8,049 nucleotides of DNA from Acidobacteriaceae bacterium (GTDB lineage Bacteria; Acidobacteriota; Terriglobia; Terriglobales; Acidobacteriaceae). The position numbers and the translations under genes are program-made. Numbering within the stretch: position 1 is the stretch's first letter; the number at the start of each line of letters is the position of its first letter. Positions 1-6,213 of this stretch are shown in pieces. The stretch is taken from positions 1 through 8,049 of the forward strand of contig JASHUH010000285.1 in assembly GCA_030040115.1 (NCBI GenBank), read 5' to 3'. The notes beneath the pieces were generated by a model. It ran no database searches. It saw only the letters and a list, made by a program, of their open reading frames with translations, and was not told where the DNA came from.

Positions 1-2
1 AG

Positions 3-86
3 ACCCACAAGGTGCAAGTATTGAAGCCGCAGTTAGCCACCGGCGCCAAGGCGTTCTACAACGACCTCGATGGTTCGGTGCGGTGA
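3..86 (+). CDS. C-terminal end of a probable 4Fe-4S ferredoxin-type subunit (partial)
   Basis: An open frame enters from the left edge and ends at a TGA at 84-86, giving 27 visible residues that include KVQVLKPQLATG and AFYNDLDGSVR. No cysteine cluster is visible in this tail, so identity rests on context and on resemblance to the C-terminal ends of HybA/DsrO-like iron-sulfur proteins, which often finish with a similar 'VLKPxLxTxxxxFYxxLDG' stretch. Such proteins pass electrons between a catalytic subunit and an NrfD-type membrane subunit, and an NrfD gene begins 98 nt downstream on the same strand. The reading frame is clear; the product name is an inference and the remaining N-terminal part lies outside the window. 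Confidence 0.55.
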   Translation, partial: THKVQVLKPQLATGAKAFYNDLDGSVR

Positions 87-100
87 GAAAAGCAGTTATC

Positions 101-166
101 AGCTTTCAGCCAGGGTTTGCTGAACGAAGCTGATGCGGCAAGCAGGCGACGGAAGGGCTGAAAGCT
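101..166. repeat. 11-bp inverted repeat in the spacer before nrfD
   Basis: AGCTTTCAGCC at 101-111 is matched perfectly by its reverse complement GGCTGAAAGCT at 156-166, leaving a 44-nt loop. Further AGCTGAT-like pieces lie at 128-134 and 177-183. The second arm ends 7 nt before the TAGGAG ribosome binding site of the NrfD gene. It could fold in the mRNA, or be a degenerate copy of a dispersed AGCTGA-type intergenic repeat. No T-run follows, so it is not an obvious terminator. Confidence 0.6.
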
Positions 167-184
167 GGCGGCTAGGAGCTGATC

Positions 185-1354
185 ATGAGCGGTTACATGT
201 ATCCCAACGAAATCACCCTCTATTGGAGCGTGCTTATCGTTTTGTACCCCTACATCACCGGATTGGTCGCGGGGGCCTTCATTCTGGCCTCGCTGGAGCG
301 CGTCTTCCGCGTCGAGGCAGTCAAGCCCACGTACCGCCTGGCGCTGCTCACGGCCATGTCGTTTTTGCTGGTGGCGCCGCTGCCCTTGCTCTTTCACCTC
401 GGCCATCCCGAGCGCTCCTGGGAAATGTACTTCACCCCCCACAGCACCTCGGCCATGGCCATGTTCGGCTATGTCTACCTTTGGTATCTCATGGCCGTGC
501 TCAGCTTTGAGATCTGGCTCGATTACCGCCGCGAAATCGTGCTCCGCACGCAAAGCTCCACGGGCCTGCTGCGCCTCGTCTACAACATCATGAGTCTCGG
601 CTCCACGAATATCAGCGAGCGCGCGCTGCGCATCGACGATCGCGTGGGCTGGATTGTCACCTTAATCGGCATTCCTTCCGCGTTCCTGTTGCACGGTTAT
701 GTGGGCTTCATCTTCGGCTCGCTCAAGGCCAATCCCTGGTGGTCTTCCCCGCTCACGCCGGTGGTGTTTATCTTCTCCGCCATGGTCTCCGGCATTGCCG
801 CCGTGATGCTCATTTATATGGCCGTCACCCGGCTGCGCCGCGAGCCCATCGACATGCGCTGCGTCGACACCGTCGCCATGTACATGTTTTATATCTTCAT
901 CATCGATTTCAGCCTGGAGATGCTCGACCTGGTGCACCGCATTTACGAGGCCGACGAGTCTTTCCGCAGCCTCGATTTCCTGGTGCACACCAAGCTCTTC
1001 TTCTCGCAGATCGTGCTTCAGATCCTGCTGGGCACTCTGCTGCCGCTGATTCTGTTGTTCCTCACCCAGATCGTCAAGCTGCCCGAGGCCGTCCGCAAAC
1101 GCATCTACATTTTTTCCAGCGCCATGATCCTGATCAGCGTCTTCGCCATGCGCTGGAATGTCGTCATTGGCGGACAGTTGTTCTCGAAGAGCTTCCTCGG
1201 CTACACCACCTACAAAATAGGCTTGGTGACGCATGAGGGCCTGCTGGTGGCGATTGGCTTGACCCTTCTTCCGCTTTTCTTCCTATGGGTGTTGTTGAAG
1301 CTTTTGCCTCCATGGTCTGAAGCGGTTGATCGCCAAACCGCAGCCCCCGATTGA
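185..1354 (+). CDS. nrfD: NrfD/PsrC-family integral membrane subunit of a respiratory oxidoreductase
   Basis: Membrane subunit of the polysulfide reductase NrfD type, 389 residues. Family members exchange electrons between the quinone pool and a periplasmic or cytoplasmic iron-sulfur subunit. About nine hydrophobic segments are visible, near residues 13-37, 51-72, 88-112, 155-178, 189-213, 227-250, 270-297, 307-328 and 347-375. Family-like motifs include HLGHPER (71-77) after the second helix, LLHGYVG (168-174) and RWNVVIGGQ (323-331). TAGGAG at 173-178, 6 nt before the ATG, supports the start. It follows the end of a probable Fe-S subunit gene and is followed after 33 nt by another membrane-protein gene, so the three are probably cotranscribed. 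The symbol is used in the family sense; the true complex could be a DMSO-reductase-type molybdoenzyme, a HybA/HybB-type hydrogenase module or an alternative complex III relative, and this cannot be decided without the genes to the left. Confidence 0.88.
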   Translation: MSGYMYPNEITLYWSVLIVLYPYITGLVAGAFILASLERVFRVEAVKPTYRLALLTAMSFLLVAPLPLLFHLGHPERSWEMYFTPHSTSAMAMFGYVYLWYLMAVLSFEIWLDYRREIVLRTQSSTGLLRLVYNIMSLGSTNISERALRIDDRVGWIVTLIGIPSAFLLHGYVGFIFGSLKANPWWSSPLTPVVFIFSAMVSGIAAVMLIYMAVTRLRREPIDMRCVDTVAMYMFYIFIIDFSLEMLDLVHRIYEADESFRSLDFLVHTKLFFSQIVLQILLGTLLPLILLFLTQIVKLPEAVRKRIYIFSSAMILISVFAMRWNVVIGGQLFSKSFLGYTTYKIGLVTHEGLLVAIGLTLLPLFFLWVLLKLLPPWSEAVDRQTAAPD

Positions 1355-1387
1355 GCACGGCAGGGCCCGTGAAATCGGGAGGAGATT

Positions 1388-3076
1388 ATGAGCGATCTTC
1401 CCGCAGCACTCGAGCGATTGACCGCACGGCTTGACGATCTGGAACGCCGCGTCGGCGCGCTGGAGCATCGGCCCGCCAGCGGCGGCGCGCCTGCGCCGCA
1501 ACCCGCTGCAGCCCTGTCGGAACCGCCACCGGCCCTCCCCTTTAGTCAGGCCGGCGCGTTTCCCGTGCTCGGCAAAGCCATGCTGGGCATCGCCGGCGCC
1601 TATTTGCTGCGCGCGCTGATGGAATCCTTTGTCGCGCCGAAGCCGCTGATCGCCGCCATCGCTATCGCCTACGCGCTGCTTTGGCTTATCGCGGCGGCGC
1701 GCACATCCCCGGAAGCCTGGTTCGCGCGCGCCGCCTACGCTTGCGCCGCATCCCTGATCTTCACTCCCATGCTTTGGGAGCTCACACTGCGCTTCAATGT
1801 GCTGGCGCCGCCGGCGGCGGCTTTTGTCGTCTGCGCATTCGTCTCTGTGGCTGTTGGCTTCACTTGGAAACGTCCTCGCGTTCCCGTCCTTTGGGCAGCC
1901 AACGCAACTGCGATTGCTCTCGCTTTCGGGCTGGCCGCCGCTTCGCACCGGCTGGCGCCGTTCCTCGCTGCTCTGCTGTTCATCGCGCTAGTTGCCGAGT
2001 GGACCAAGGAATGGACCTCGGAGCGTGGCGTTCGCGTCGTCGCCGCCGTGGCAGCCGACCTCATGATTTGGGCCTTGATCTACATTTACTCCAGCCCTGC
2101 AAGCGCTCGCGCCGACTACCCTGCCCTTGGCCGTGTTGCCCTGCTCGGCCCTGCCATTGCGCTTTTCCTCATTTTCGCAAGCGGCGTCGTCTTCCGCACC
2201 ACGTTCCGAGGCCAGCGAATCAGCGCCTGGGAAACCCTCCAAACCACCATCGCCTTTATGTTGGCCTTTGCCGGCGTTCTCCGCTTCGGCTTGCCCGGGG
2301 GTCCTCGTATTTTCGGAATCTTCTGCGTCCTCTTGTCTGCCGCAGGGTACACGGCGGTCTTCACCCTTTTCCGCGAAATTTCCGGCCAACGCAATCAAAC
2401 CGTCTTCGGCGCCTGGAGCGCGGCCCTCCTGCTTGCCGGATGCTTGCTCAGCCTTTCGCCTCCGTGGCTCGCTCCCTGCCTCTGCGCGGCGTCTCTGGCA
2501 GCCACCGCTCTCGGAACGCGGTTGGGCTGCCCGGCACTCGAACTGCACGGTCTGGCCTATCTCGTGTCGGCTGCGGCGGCATCGGGCCTGTTGCGCTATG
2601 ATCTTCGCGCTCTCACCGGGACTATGCCCGGCGCGCCCACGTTTGCCATCTCTCTGGTCTCGCTTTTCGCATTTCTCTGCTATGCGACCCTTCGCTCCCA
2701 TCCCCAGGAGCCCAGGCGCCAGCAGGCGCTTCACCTAGTTTTCGCGGCAGTTGGAGCCCTCGCCGTCATGGCGCTGCTTGTCCAAGGCCTGGTGGGCGCG
2801 TTCGCATTCGGCGCTCGGCCCGAGGCCCATCATCTGGCGTTTTTGCGCACCTTCACGCTCTGTCTTGGCGCGCTGGCGTTGGCCTTCGCGGGGGCGCGCT
2901 TGCGCCGGCTCGAACTGGGCCGGGTCGCCTATGCCGTTCTGGCGCTGCTCGCCGTCAAGCTCGTCGCCGAGGACCTGCGCCACGGCCATCTCGAATACGT
3001 CGCCGCTTCCATTTTCTTGTTTGCGCTCACCCTCCTCGCAGTCCCTCGGGCTGCGTGCAGCGGTCGTCAAGCCTAA
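1388..3076 (+). CDS. Polytopic membrane protein with N-terminal coiled coil, DUF2339-like
   Basis: Function unknown. Residues 3-28 form a short amphipathic, heptad-like helix (LERLTARLDDLERRVGALEH), followed by a Pro/Ala-rich linker to about residue 55. The rest is almost entirely hydrophobic helices, roughly 16-18 by eye, ending near 552. This layout (coiled coil, flexible linker, many membrane segments, and a C-terminal 'VKLVAEDL....EYVAASIFLFAL' pattern) resembles DUF2339 predicted membrane proteins, but I see no catalytic motif. The start is well supported by GGAGGAG at 1379-1385, close before the ATG. The gene begins 33 nt after the NrfD stop and probably shares its transcript, so a role near that complex is possible but unproven. 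A perfect 9-bp hairpin begins at the base after the TAA. Confidence 0.8.
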   Translation: MSDLPAALERLTARLDDLERRVGALEHRPASGGAPAPQPAAALSEPPPALPFSQAGAFPVLGKAMLGIAGAYLLRALMESFVAPKPLIAAIAIAYALLWLIAAARTSPEAWFARAAYACAASLIFTPMLWELTLRFNVLAPPAAAFVVCAFVSVAVGFTWKRPRVPVLWAANATAIALAFGLAAASHRLAPFLAALLFIALVAEWTKEWTSERGVRVVAAVAADLMIWALIYIYSSPASARADYPALGRVALLGPAIALFLIFASGVVFRTTFRGQRISAWETLQTTIAFMLAFAGVLRFGLPGGPRIFGIFCVLLSAAGYTAVFTLFREISGQRNQTVFGAWSAALLLAGCLLSLSPPWLAPCLCAASLAATALGTRLGCPALELHGLAYLVSAAAASGLLRYDLRALTGTMPGAPTFAISLVSLFAFLCYATLRSHPQEPRRQQALHLVFAAVGALAVMALLVQGLVGAFAFGARPEAHHLAFLRTFTLCLGALALAFAGARLRRLELGRVAYAVLALLAVKLVAEDLRHGHLEYVAASIFLFALTLLAVPRAACSGRQA

Positions 3077-3097
3077 CCGGGAACCGGAGGTTCCCGG
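3077..3097 (+). terminator. Perfect 9-bp hairpin directly after the stop codon (possible 3' end or mRNA stabiliser)
   Basis: CCGGGAACC at 3077-3085 and GGTTCCCGG at 3089-3097 are perfect reverse complements around a GGA loop, starting at the first base after the TAA at 3074-3076. The stem is very stable, but no U-tract follows (the next bases are CGCCGGCTCG). It is therefore not a canonical intrinsic terminator. It may protect the upstream message from 3' exonucleases or work with another termination mechanism. Confidence 0.5.
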
Positions 3098-3117
3098 CGC
3101 CGGCTCGACCGTTGCTT

Positions 3118-3145
3118 GTTCCCTATCCCTCATTCCCGATTCCCG
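3118..3145. repeat. Four tandem heptamers, consensus RTTCCCK
   Basis: Four consecutive 7-nt units can be read: GTTCCCT (3118-3124), ATCCCTC (3125-3131), ATTCCCG (3132-3138) and ATTCCCG (3139-3145). The last two are identical and the earlier two are degenerate. They lie in the 199-nt spacer between the membrane-protein gene and the HDOD gene. The rest of that spacer (to 3275) shows no gene or recognisable promoter. Confidence 0.5.
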
Positions 3146-3275
3146 TTTTGGCTCCGCCCAGCCGGACAGGAACACTCGCCACGCTTCAGCCGCCGCCTCA
3201 TCCGCCCGCGGCTCAAGTGCATCGCTCTCCTGCCGAAAGAACAGAGAGTACGGGAAATGATTCGCGGAGGCCTGC

Positions 3276-4211
3276 ATGCCGGCCGGCTCCGATCTGGCGA
3301 CCAGCGTCCGAACGGCGCAGCCAACGGCTTTCAGCCTCAAGAAAGTTGCGCCATTGCAAACTCAAGCCCAAGACGGCAAGATGGATTTTCTGCCCTGGGC
3401 GCATCTTCGCCTTCCCCCCTTCCCGCAAATCGCTCTCCGTGTTCTGCAGCTCGCCCGCGATGAGAACGTGCAGTTGCACGAACTCTGCGATTTGATTTCC
3501 GCCGACCCGGCCTTTGCCAGCGAGGTTCTCACGGTCGCCAATTCTGTCCTGTACGCTCCCCATTATCCTTCCAGCAGCATTTTGCAGGCCGTTGCCGTCC
3601 TTGGCTCCAATACCTTGCAAGGCATGTGCATCACCGTGGGGATCCGCGCTTACCTCGGCAAAACCATGCACTTTCCAGCCTTGCGCAGCCTCTGGCGGCA
3701 CAACCTGGCTTGCGCTGTGGTCGCAGGCCGGCTGGCTTCCGAGGGGCTTATGGACAAAGATGTTGCCTACACTGCCGGCATTCTCCATGACATCGGCCGC
3801 ATGGCGCTGGCCGTGATTCAGCCCAAAGAATACGGGGCGCTCCTCGAATCCCACCGGGGCGCCGCTATAAGCATTCTTGATGGTGAGCGCGATCTTTTCG
3901 GGCTCGATCACTGCGAAACCGGACAGCAGCTCGTCGGCGATTGGAAGCTTCCCGCGGATTTTGCGCCGGCCGTGTTCGCCCATCACTCTCCTCGGCGCAC
4001 GGATAGAGCCTGGGACTTGGCGGAATTGATCAAAGTCAGCTGTAAGTTGGCCGATTCGGCCGGTTATCCCGCCTTCACCGGCTGCGCCACGGTTCCCTTC
4101 TCCGACCTCCTCGAAGAGCTTCCGGCGCGCGAGCGCAGGCTCTTTTTCCCCGATCTCGCCTCGCTCACCGCTCATCTCGGAGAAGCCATCCATTCCATCG
4201 AATGCGTGTGA
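3276..4211 (+). CDS. HDOD domain signalling protein
   Basis: Predicted cytoplasmic protein of 311 residues built around one HDOD domain. These domains are found in regulators of signalling, motility and stress responses, often with unknown substrate. The first ~38 residues are a non-conserved leader. The domain begins near LRLPPFPQIALRVLQL (44-59) and continues with the typical ELCDLISADPAFASEVLTVANS block (69-90), the SSILQAVAVLG block (100-110), and an HD-like half with H142 (LWRHN), H171-D172 (ILHDIG), D211-H212, H236-H237 and D260 (CKLAD). Many HDOD proteins have lost these metal ligands, so their retention suggests possible phosphohydrolase activity. No partner domain (GGDEF, EAL, receiver) is fused. 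CGGAGG at 3265-3270, 5 nt before the ATG, and an in-frame stop at 3258-3260 fix the start; Met36 is a weaker alternative. The gene converges with moaC, 73 nt away. Confidence 0.88.
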   Translation: MPAGSDLATSVRTAQPTAFSLKKVAPLQTQAQDGKMDFLPWAHLRLPPFPQIALRVLQLARDENVQLHELCDLISADPAFASEVLTVANSVLYAPHYPSSSILQAVAVLGSNTLQGMCITVGIRAYLGKTMHFPALRSLWRHNLACAVVAGRLASEGLMDKDVAYTAGILHDIGRMALAVIQPKEYGALLESHRGAAISILDGERDLFGLDHCETGQQLVGDWKLPADFAPAVFAHHSPRRTDRAWDLAELIKVSCKLADSAGYPAFTGCATVPFSDLLEELPARERRLFFPDLASLTAHLGEAIHSIECV

Positions 4212-4284
4212 CGGTTATCCGCACCCTGAAAGCCAACATCTCGCTATTACGTAGCACGTCAGATTGGCGTCGACGCGAATTGAC

Positions 4285-4770
4285 TCAGCCGTCTGCGTCG
4301 GCCCGCCGGAACTCGCTACTTTTTCCGCCCGCTTTCGATTCCAGCCGGATTTCACGGATCACGATTCCCTTGTCCAGCGCCTTGGTCATGTCGTAAATGG
4401 TCAGCGCAGCCACCGCCGCGGCGGTGAGGGCCTCCATCTCCACTCCGGTGGAGGCGGTAGTGGCAGCCGCGGCGGCAATACGCACTCCGCCTTCGATCAC
4501 CTCCACCTGCACGTCCACATGCGTCAGCGGCAAGGGATGGCACATGGGAATCAGCTCCGCCGTCCGCTTTGCCGCCTGGATGCCGGCGATGCGGGCCACC
4601 TGCAGCGGGTCGCCCTTGGGATTCTGCGGCAGCGCCGCCAGCACGGCTGCCGAGAGCTCGACAAAGGCCGAAGCGCTGGCCGCACGCGGTGTAGGGGTTT
4701 TGCCGCTCACGTCCACCATGCGCGCCTGGCCGGCCTCGTCGAAGTGCGAAAGTTGTGAAGGCTCGGTCAT
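4285..4770 (-). CDS. moaC: Cyclic pyranopterin monophosphate synthase MoaC
   Basis: Converts the 3',8-cyclo-GTP intermediate made by MoaA into cyclic pyranopterin monophosphate, an early step of molybdenum cofactor synthesis in the cytoplasm. The 161-residue length is exactly typical. Family motifs occur in order: MVDVSGK (18-24), [19 protein letters not shown] (52-70), LIPMCHPL (73-80), [20 protein letters not shown] (108-127) and KAGGKSSEF (146-154). Lys52, Asp127 and Lys130 correspond to the catalytic Lys51, Asp128 and Lys131 known from E. coli MoaC; Cys77-His78 and Glu111/Glu113 are also kept. An upstream in-frame extension exists, but the ATG at 4770 is chosen because [14 protein letters not shown] matches the family N-terminus and a purine-rich ribosome binding site directly precedes it. 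The gene lies 8 nt after moeA, with its ribosome binding site across the moeA stop, so translation is probably coupled. No moaA is present in the window. Confidence 0.96.
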   Translation of the reverse strand: MTEPSQLSHFDEAGQARMVDVSGKTPTPRAASASAFVELSAAVLAALPQNPKGDPLQVARIAGIQAAKRTAELIPMCHPLPLTHVDVQVEVIEGGVRIAAAAATTASTGVEMEALTAAAVAALTIYDMTKALDKGIVIREIRLESKAGGKSSEFRRADADG

Positions 4771-4780
4771 ACCTCTCCTC
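4771..4780 (-). promoter_or_regulatory. moaC ribosome binding site overlapping the moeA stop codon
   Basis: Read on the - strand, GAGGAGAGGT immediately precedes the moaC ATG, and its 5' end shares two bases with the moeA TGA (4781-4779). GAGGAG sits 4 nt from the ATG. This arrangement lets ribosomes ending moeA start moaC and decides the moaC start codon. Confidence 0.75.
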
Positions 4781-6044
4781 AGGGAAGCAAAATCTTCACG
4801 TAGGAGCCCGCCGCCAGCCGATGCTCCTCCGGCACCACCAAAAAACAGTTGGAGCGCCCCAGCGCCGCCAGATCGCCTGAGCCCTGCCACGGCACTAGCG
4901 TAACCTCGGGCACAGCGCTTGTCGCCGCGCCAAAATCGCAGAACGCCGGCAAAAAGCGCGTAAGCCCCCCTTTCGCTTTCACTTCCTTGGTGAGCCGCGC
5001 CACAGCAAACCGAGGAGCGGTATCGCGCTTTCCGGCCAAGGCCGCCAGCACCGGCGCGGCGAAAAGCAAAAACGTCACGGCCGATGAAATCGGATTCCCG
5101 GGAAGCCCGAACAGCGGCAGCCGCTTGCGGCGCCGCCTTCCCGCGGAGCTGATTTCGCTCGCGCTCAGCTCCCCAAATACGGTTGGCTTGCCCGGCTGAA
5201 TGCGCACGCCAGTAAAGTGAAACCGCGCTCCGGCTCGCTCCAGCGCGGGCTCAACCAGGTCGAATTTCCCCGCGGAAACCCCGCCCGTCACCAGCAGCAG
5301 ATCGGCCTCCGCGACCCCGCTGAACGCAGCATCGAGAGCCTCGGCCGTGTCGGCAGCCGTTGGCAGCACGCACGGCTCACCCCCCCACCCCGCCGTCATC
5401 GCGGCCAGCATCGGTCCGTTTGAATTGCGGACCTGGCCCGGTCCGGGCTCTGCTTCTACCGGCACGACCTCGTCACCGGTGGTCAGAATCGCCACCCGCG
5501 GCCGCGCAAAAACTTCCAGTTCGCTAGCGCCGCACGCCGCCGCCAGCGCTATTTGCCCTGCCCCCATCAGAGAACCCGCGGGTAGCAATTCTTCGCCTTT
5601 CCGCGCCTGCGCGCCACGCGCCACGATGTTCTCTCCTGCGGCGACGGTGCGCGCATCATGGAGCCTGATCCTTCTGCCGTCCGCCTCCACGTGCTCCAGC
5701 ATCATGACCGCGTCGGCGCCTTTGGGAACCGCGGCCCCGGTCATGATCTCCCAAGCCGCGCCCTGCGGCAGGCGCCCAGCGGGGGACTGGCCCGCACGGG
5801 TTGCGCCGGCAATCGGCAAGACTGCATGCCGCGAAGCCTCCACCGCACGGCACGCATAGCCGTCCCGCGTGGAACGAGAAAATGGCGGTTGATCGCGGTC
5901 GGCGCGCAGCGGCCGCGCCAGCACCCGTCCCGCGGCCCGTGTCAGTTCGATGCGCTCGACAGCCCTCTTCGCGCGCCTCAGCGCCGCGGCGCAGGCGGCC
6001 ACTTCAGCCGCAGCTTCCTCGTAACTAGGCAAAGCCGAGCTCAT
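4779..6044 (-). CDS. moeA: Molybdopterin molybdenumtransferase MoeA
   Basis: Inserts molybdate into adenylylated molybdopterin, the last general step of Mo-cofactor synthesis. Length is 421 residues, normal for the family (E. coli about 411). Recognisable regions are [14 protein letters not shown] (51-64, usually DxPxFxxSAMDGYA; the Asp is kept as D61), [20 protein letters not shown] (98-117), the MoCF/MogA-like core with LTTGDEVV (187-194), VRNSNG (205-210), [11 protein letters not shown] (252-262) and GLPGNPISS (313-321), and a C-terminal domain ending GSYVKILLP. Between VFG and [10 protein letters not shown] is an extra segment with a basic run RRRRKR (303-308). Upstream codons stay open to 6161, but homology starts just after the ATG at 6044, and the extension (MASLNRRISV...) crosses a hairpin, so 6044 is preferred. 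No Shine-Dalgarno is visible before it; instead a TACAAT hexamer lies 7 nt upstream, suggesting a leaderless message. moaC follows as an operon partner. Confidence 0.95.
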   Translation of the reverse strand: MSSALPSYEEAAAEVAACAAALRRAKRAVERIELTRAAGRVLARPLRADRDQPPFSRSTRDGYACRAVEASRHAVLPIAGATRAGQSPAGRLPQGAAWEIMTGAAVPKGADAVMMLEHVEADGRRIRLHDARTVAAGENIVARGAQARKGEELLPAGSLMGAGQIALAAACGASELEVFARPRVAILTTGDEVVPVEAEPGPGQVRNSNGPMLAAMTAGWGGEPCVLPTAADTAEALDAAFSGVAEADLLLVTGGVSAGKFDLVEPALERAGARFHFTGVRIQPGKPTVFGELSASEISSAGRRRRKRLPLFGLPGNPISSAVTFLLFAAPVLAALAGKRDTAPRFAVARLTKEVKAKGGLTRFLPAFCDFGAATSAVPEVTLVPWQGSGDLAALGRSNCFLVVPEEHRLAAGSYVKILLP

Positions 6045-6050
6045 GGATTG

Positions 6051-6062
6051 GATTGTAGTGGG
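6051..6062 (-). promoter_or_regulatory. Putative -10 element of a leaderless moeA promoter
   Basis: On the - strand the 12-mer CCCACTACAATC contains TACAAT (6057-6052), a five-of-six match to TATAAT, ending 7 nt before the moeA ATG. A start site 7 nt below a -10 box would fall at or next to the A of the ATG. No good -35 is seen at 16-18 nt. The same 12-mer precedes the GNAT gene at 7850-7861. Confidence 0.45.
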
Positions 6063-6070
6063 TAAACCGC

Positions 6071-6085
6071 GGCGCCACAGGCGCC
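6071..6085. repeat. GGCGCC-ACA-GGCGCC dyad upstream of moeA
   Basis: Two GGCGCC hexamers (6071-6076 and 6080-6085) are separated by ACA. Because GGCGCC is self-complementary, they form both a direct and an inverted repeat. The element covers the position where a -35 of the moeA promoter would lie. It could be an operator or chance in GC-rich DNA; no regulator is identified. Confidence 0.3.
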
Positions 6086-6154
6086 AAACAGAGCGGTAGC
6101 AAAAGGATCTTAGCCGGGAAACTTTCAGGAATACGCTGATTCGGCGGTTCAAAG

Positions 6155-6187
6155 ACGCCAAAGGCGTTTCCGCTCACCGGAAACGCC
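6155..6187 (-). terminator. Hairpin terminator downstream of the TPR gene, with an alternative fold
   Basis: GGCGTTTCCG (6163-6172) and CGGAAACGCC (6178-6187) form a perfect 10-bp stem with a 5-nt loop, beginning 27 nt after the TPR stop codon. Reading on the - strand, the stem is followed by TTTGGCGTCTTTG, moderately T-rich, which fits an imperfect intrinsic terminator. The arm at 6163-6167 can also pair with ACGCC at 6155-6159 across an AAA loop, giving a competing hairpin. Confidence 0.55.
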
Positions 6188-6213
6188 CTTGTGCAAACAC
6201 TCCGGCCTGGGGC

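Noticed and set aside
1681..2601. 306-residue open frame on the + strand inside the DUF2339-like gene
   Set aside because: It overlaps a frame with clear membrane-helix structure; the alternate product is Arg/Pro-rich without pattern, typical of a shifted frame.
1988..2734. 248-residue antisense frame within the membrane-protein gene
   Set aside because: Low-complexity Gly/Arg/Glu-rich product with no family features, lying opposite a strong gene.
3213..4193. 326-residue open frame antisense to the HDOD gene
   Set aside because: It mirrors a well-supported HDOD coding sequence with a good ribosome binding site. The antisense product has no recognisable domain; long antisense frames are expected in GC-rich coding DNA.
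4267..4276. Perfect palindrome GCGTCGACGC in the convergent HDOD/moaC gap
   Set aside because: Ten bases of self-complementary GC-rich sequence without a loop or T-run are not enough to call a terminator or operator.
4771..4890. Longer MoaC starting at 4890
   Set aside because: The extension lies within the moeA 3' end, is Gly-rich and unlike MoaC; the ATG at 4770 gives the standard 161 residues and has a strong ribosome binding site.
6045..6130. Possible molybdenum-cofactor riboswitch before moeA
   Set aside because: Cofactor genes made me look, but if the TACAAT promoter is right there is no leader RNA, and I could not recognise the multi-helix architecture of the Moco riboswitch.
6045..6161. 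Longer MoeA starting at 6161
   Set aside because: The extra 39 residues have no MoeA similarity and overlap the terminator-like hairpin region; the family N-terminus begins just after the ATG at 6044.
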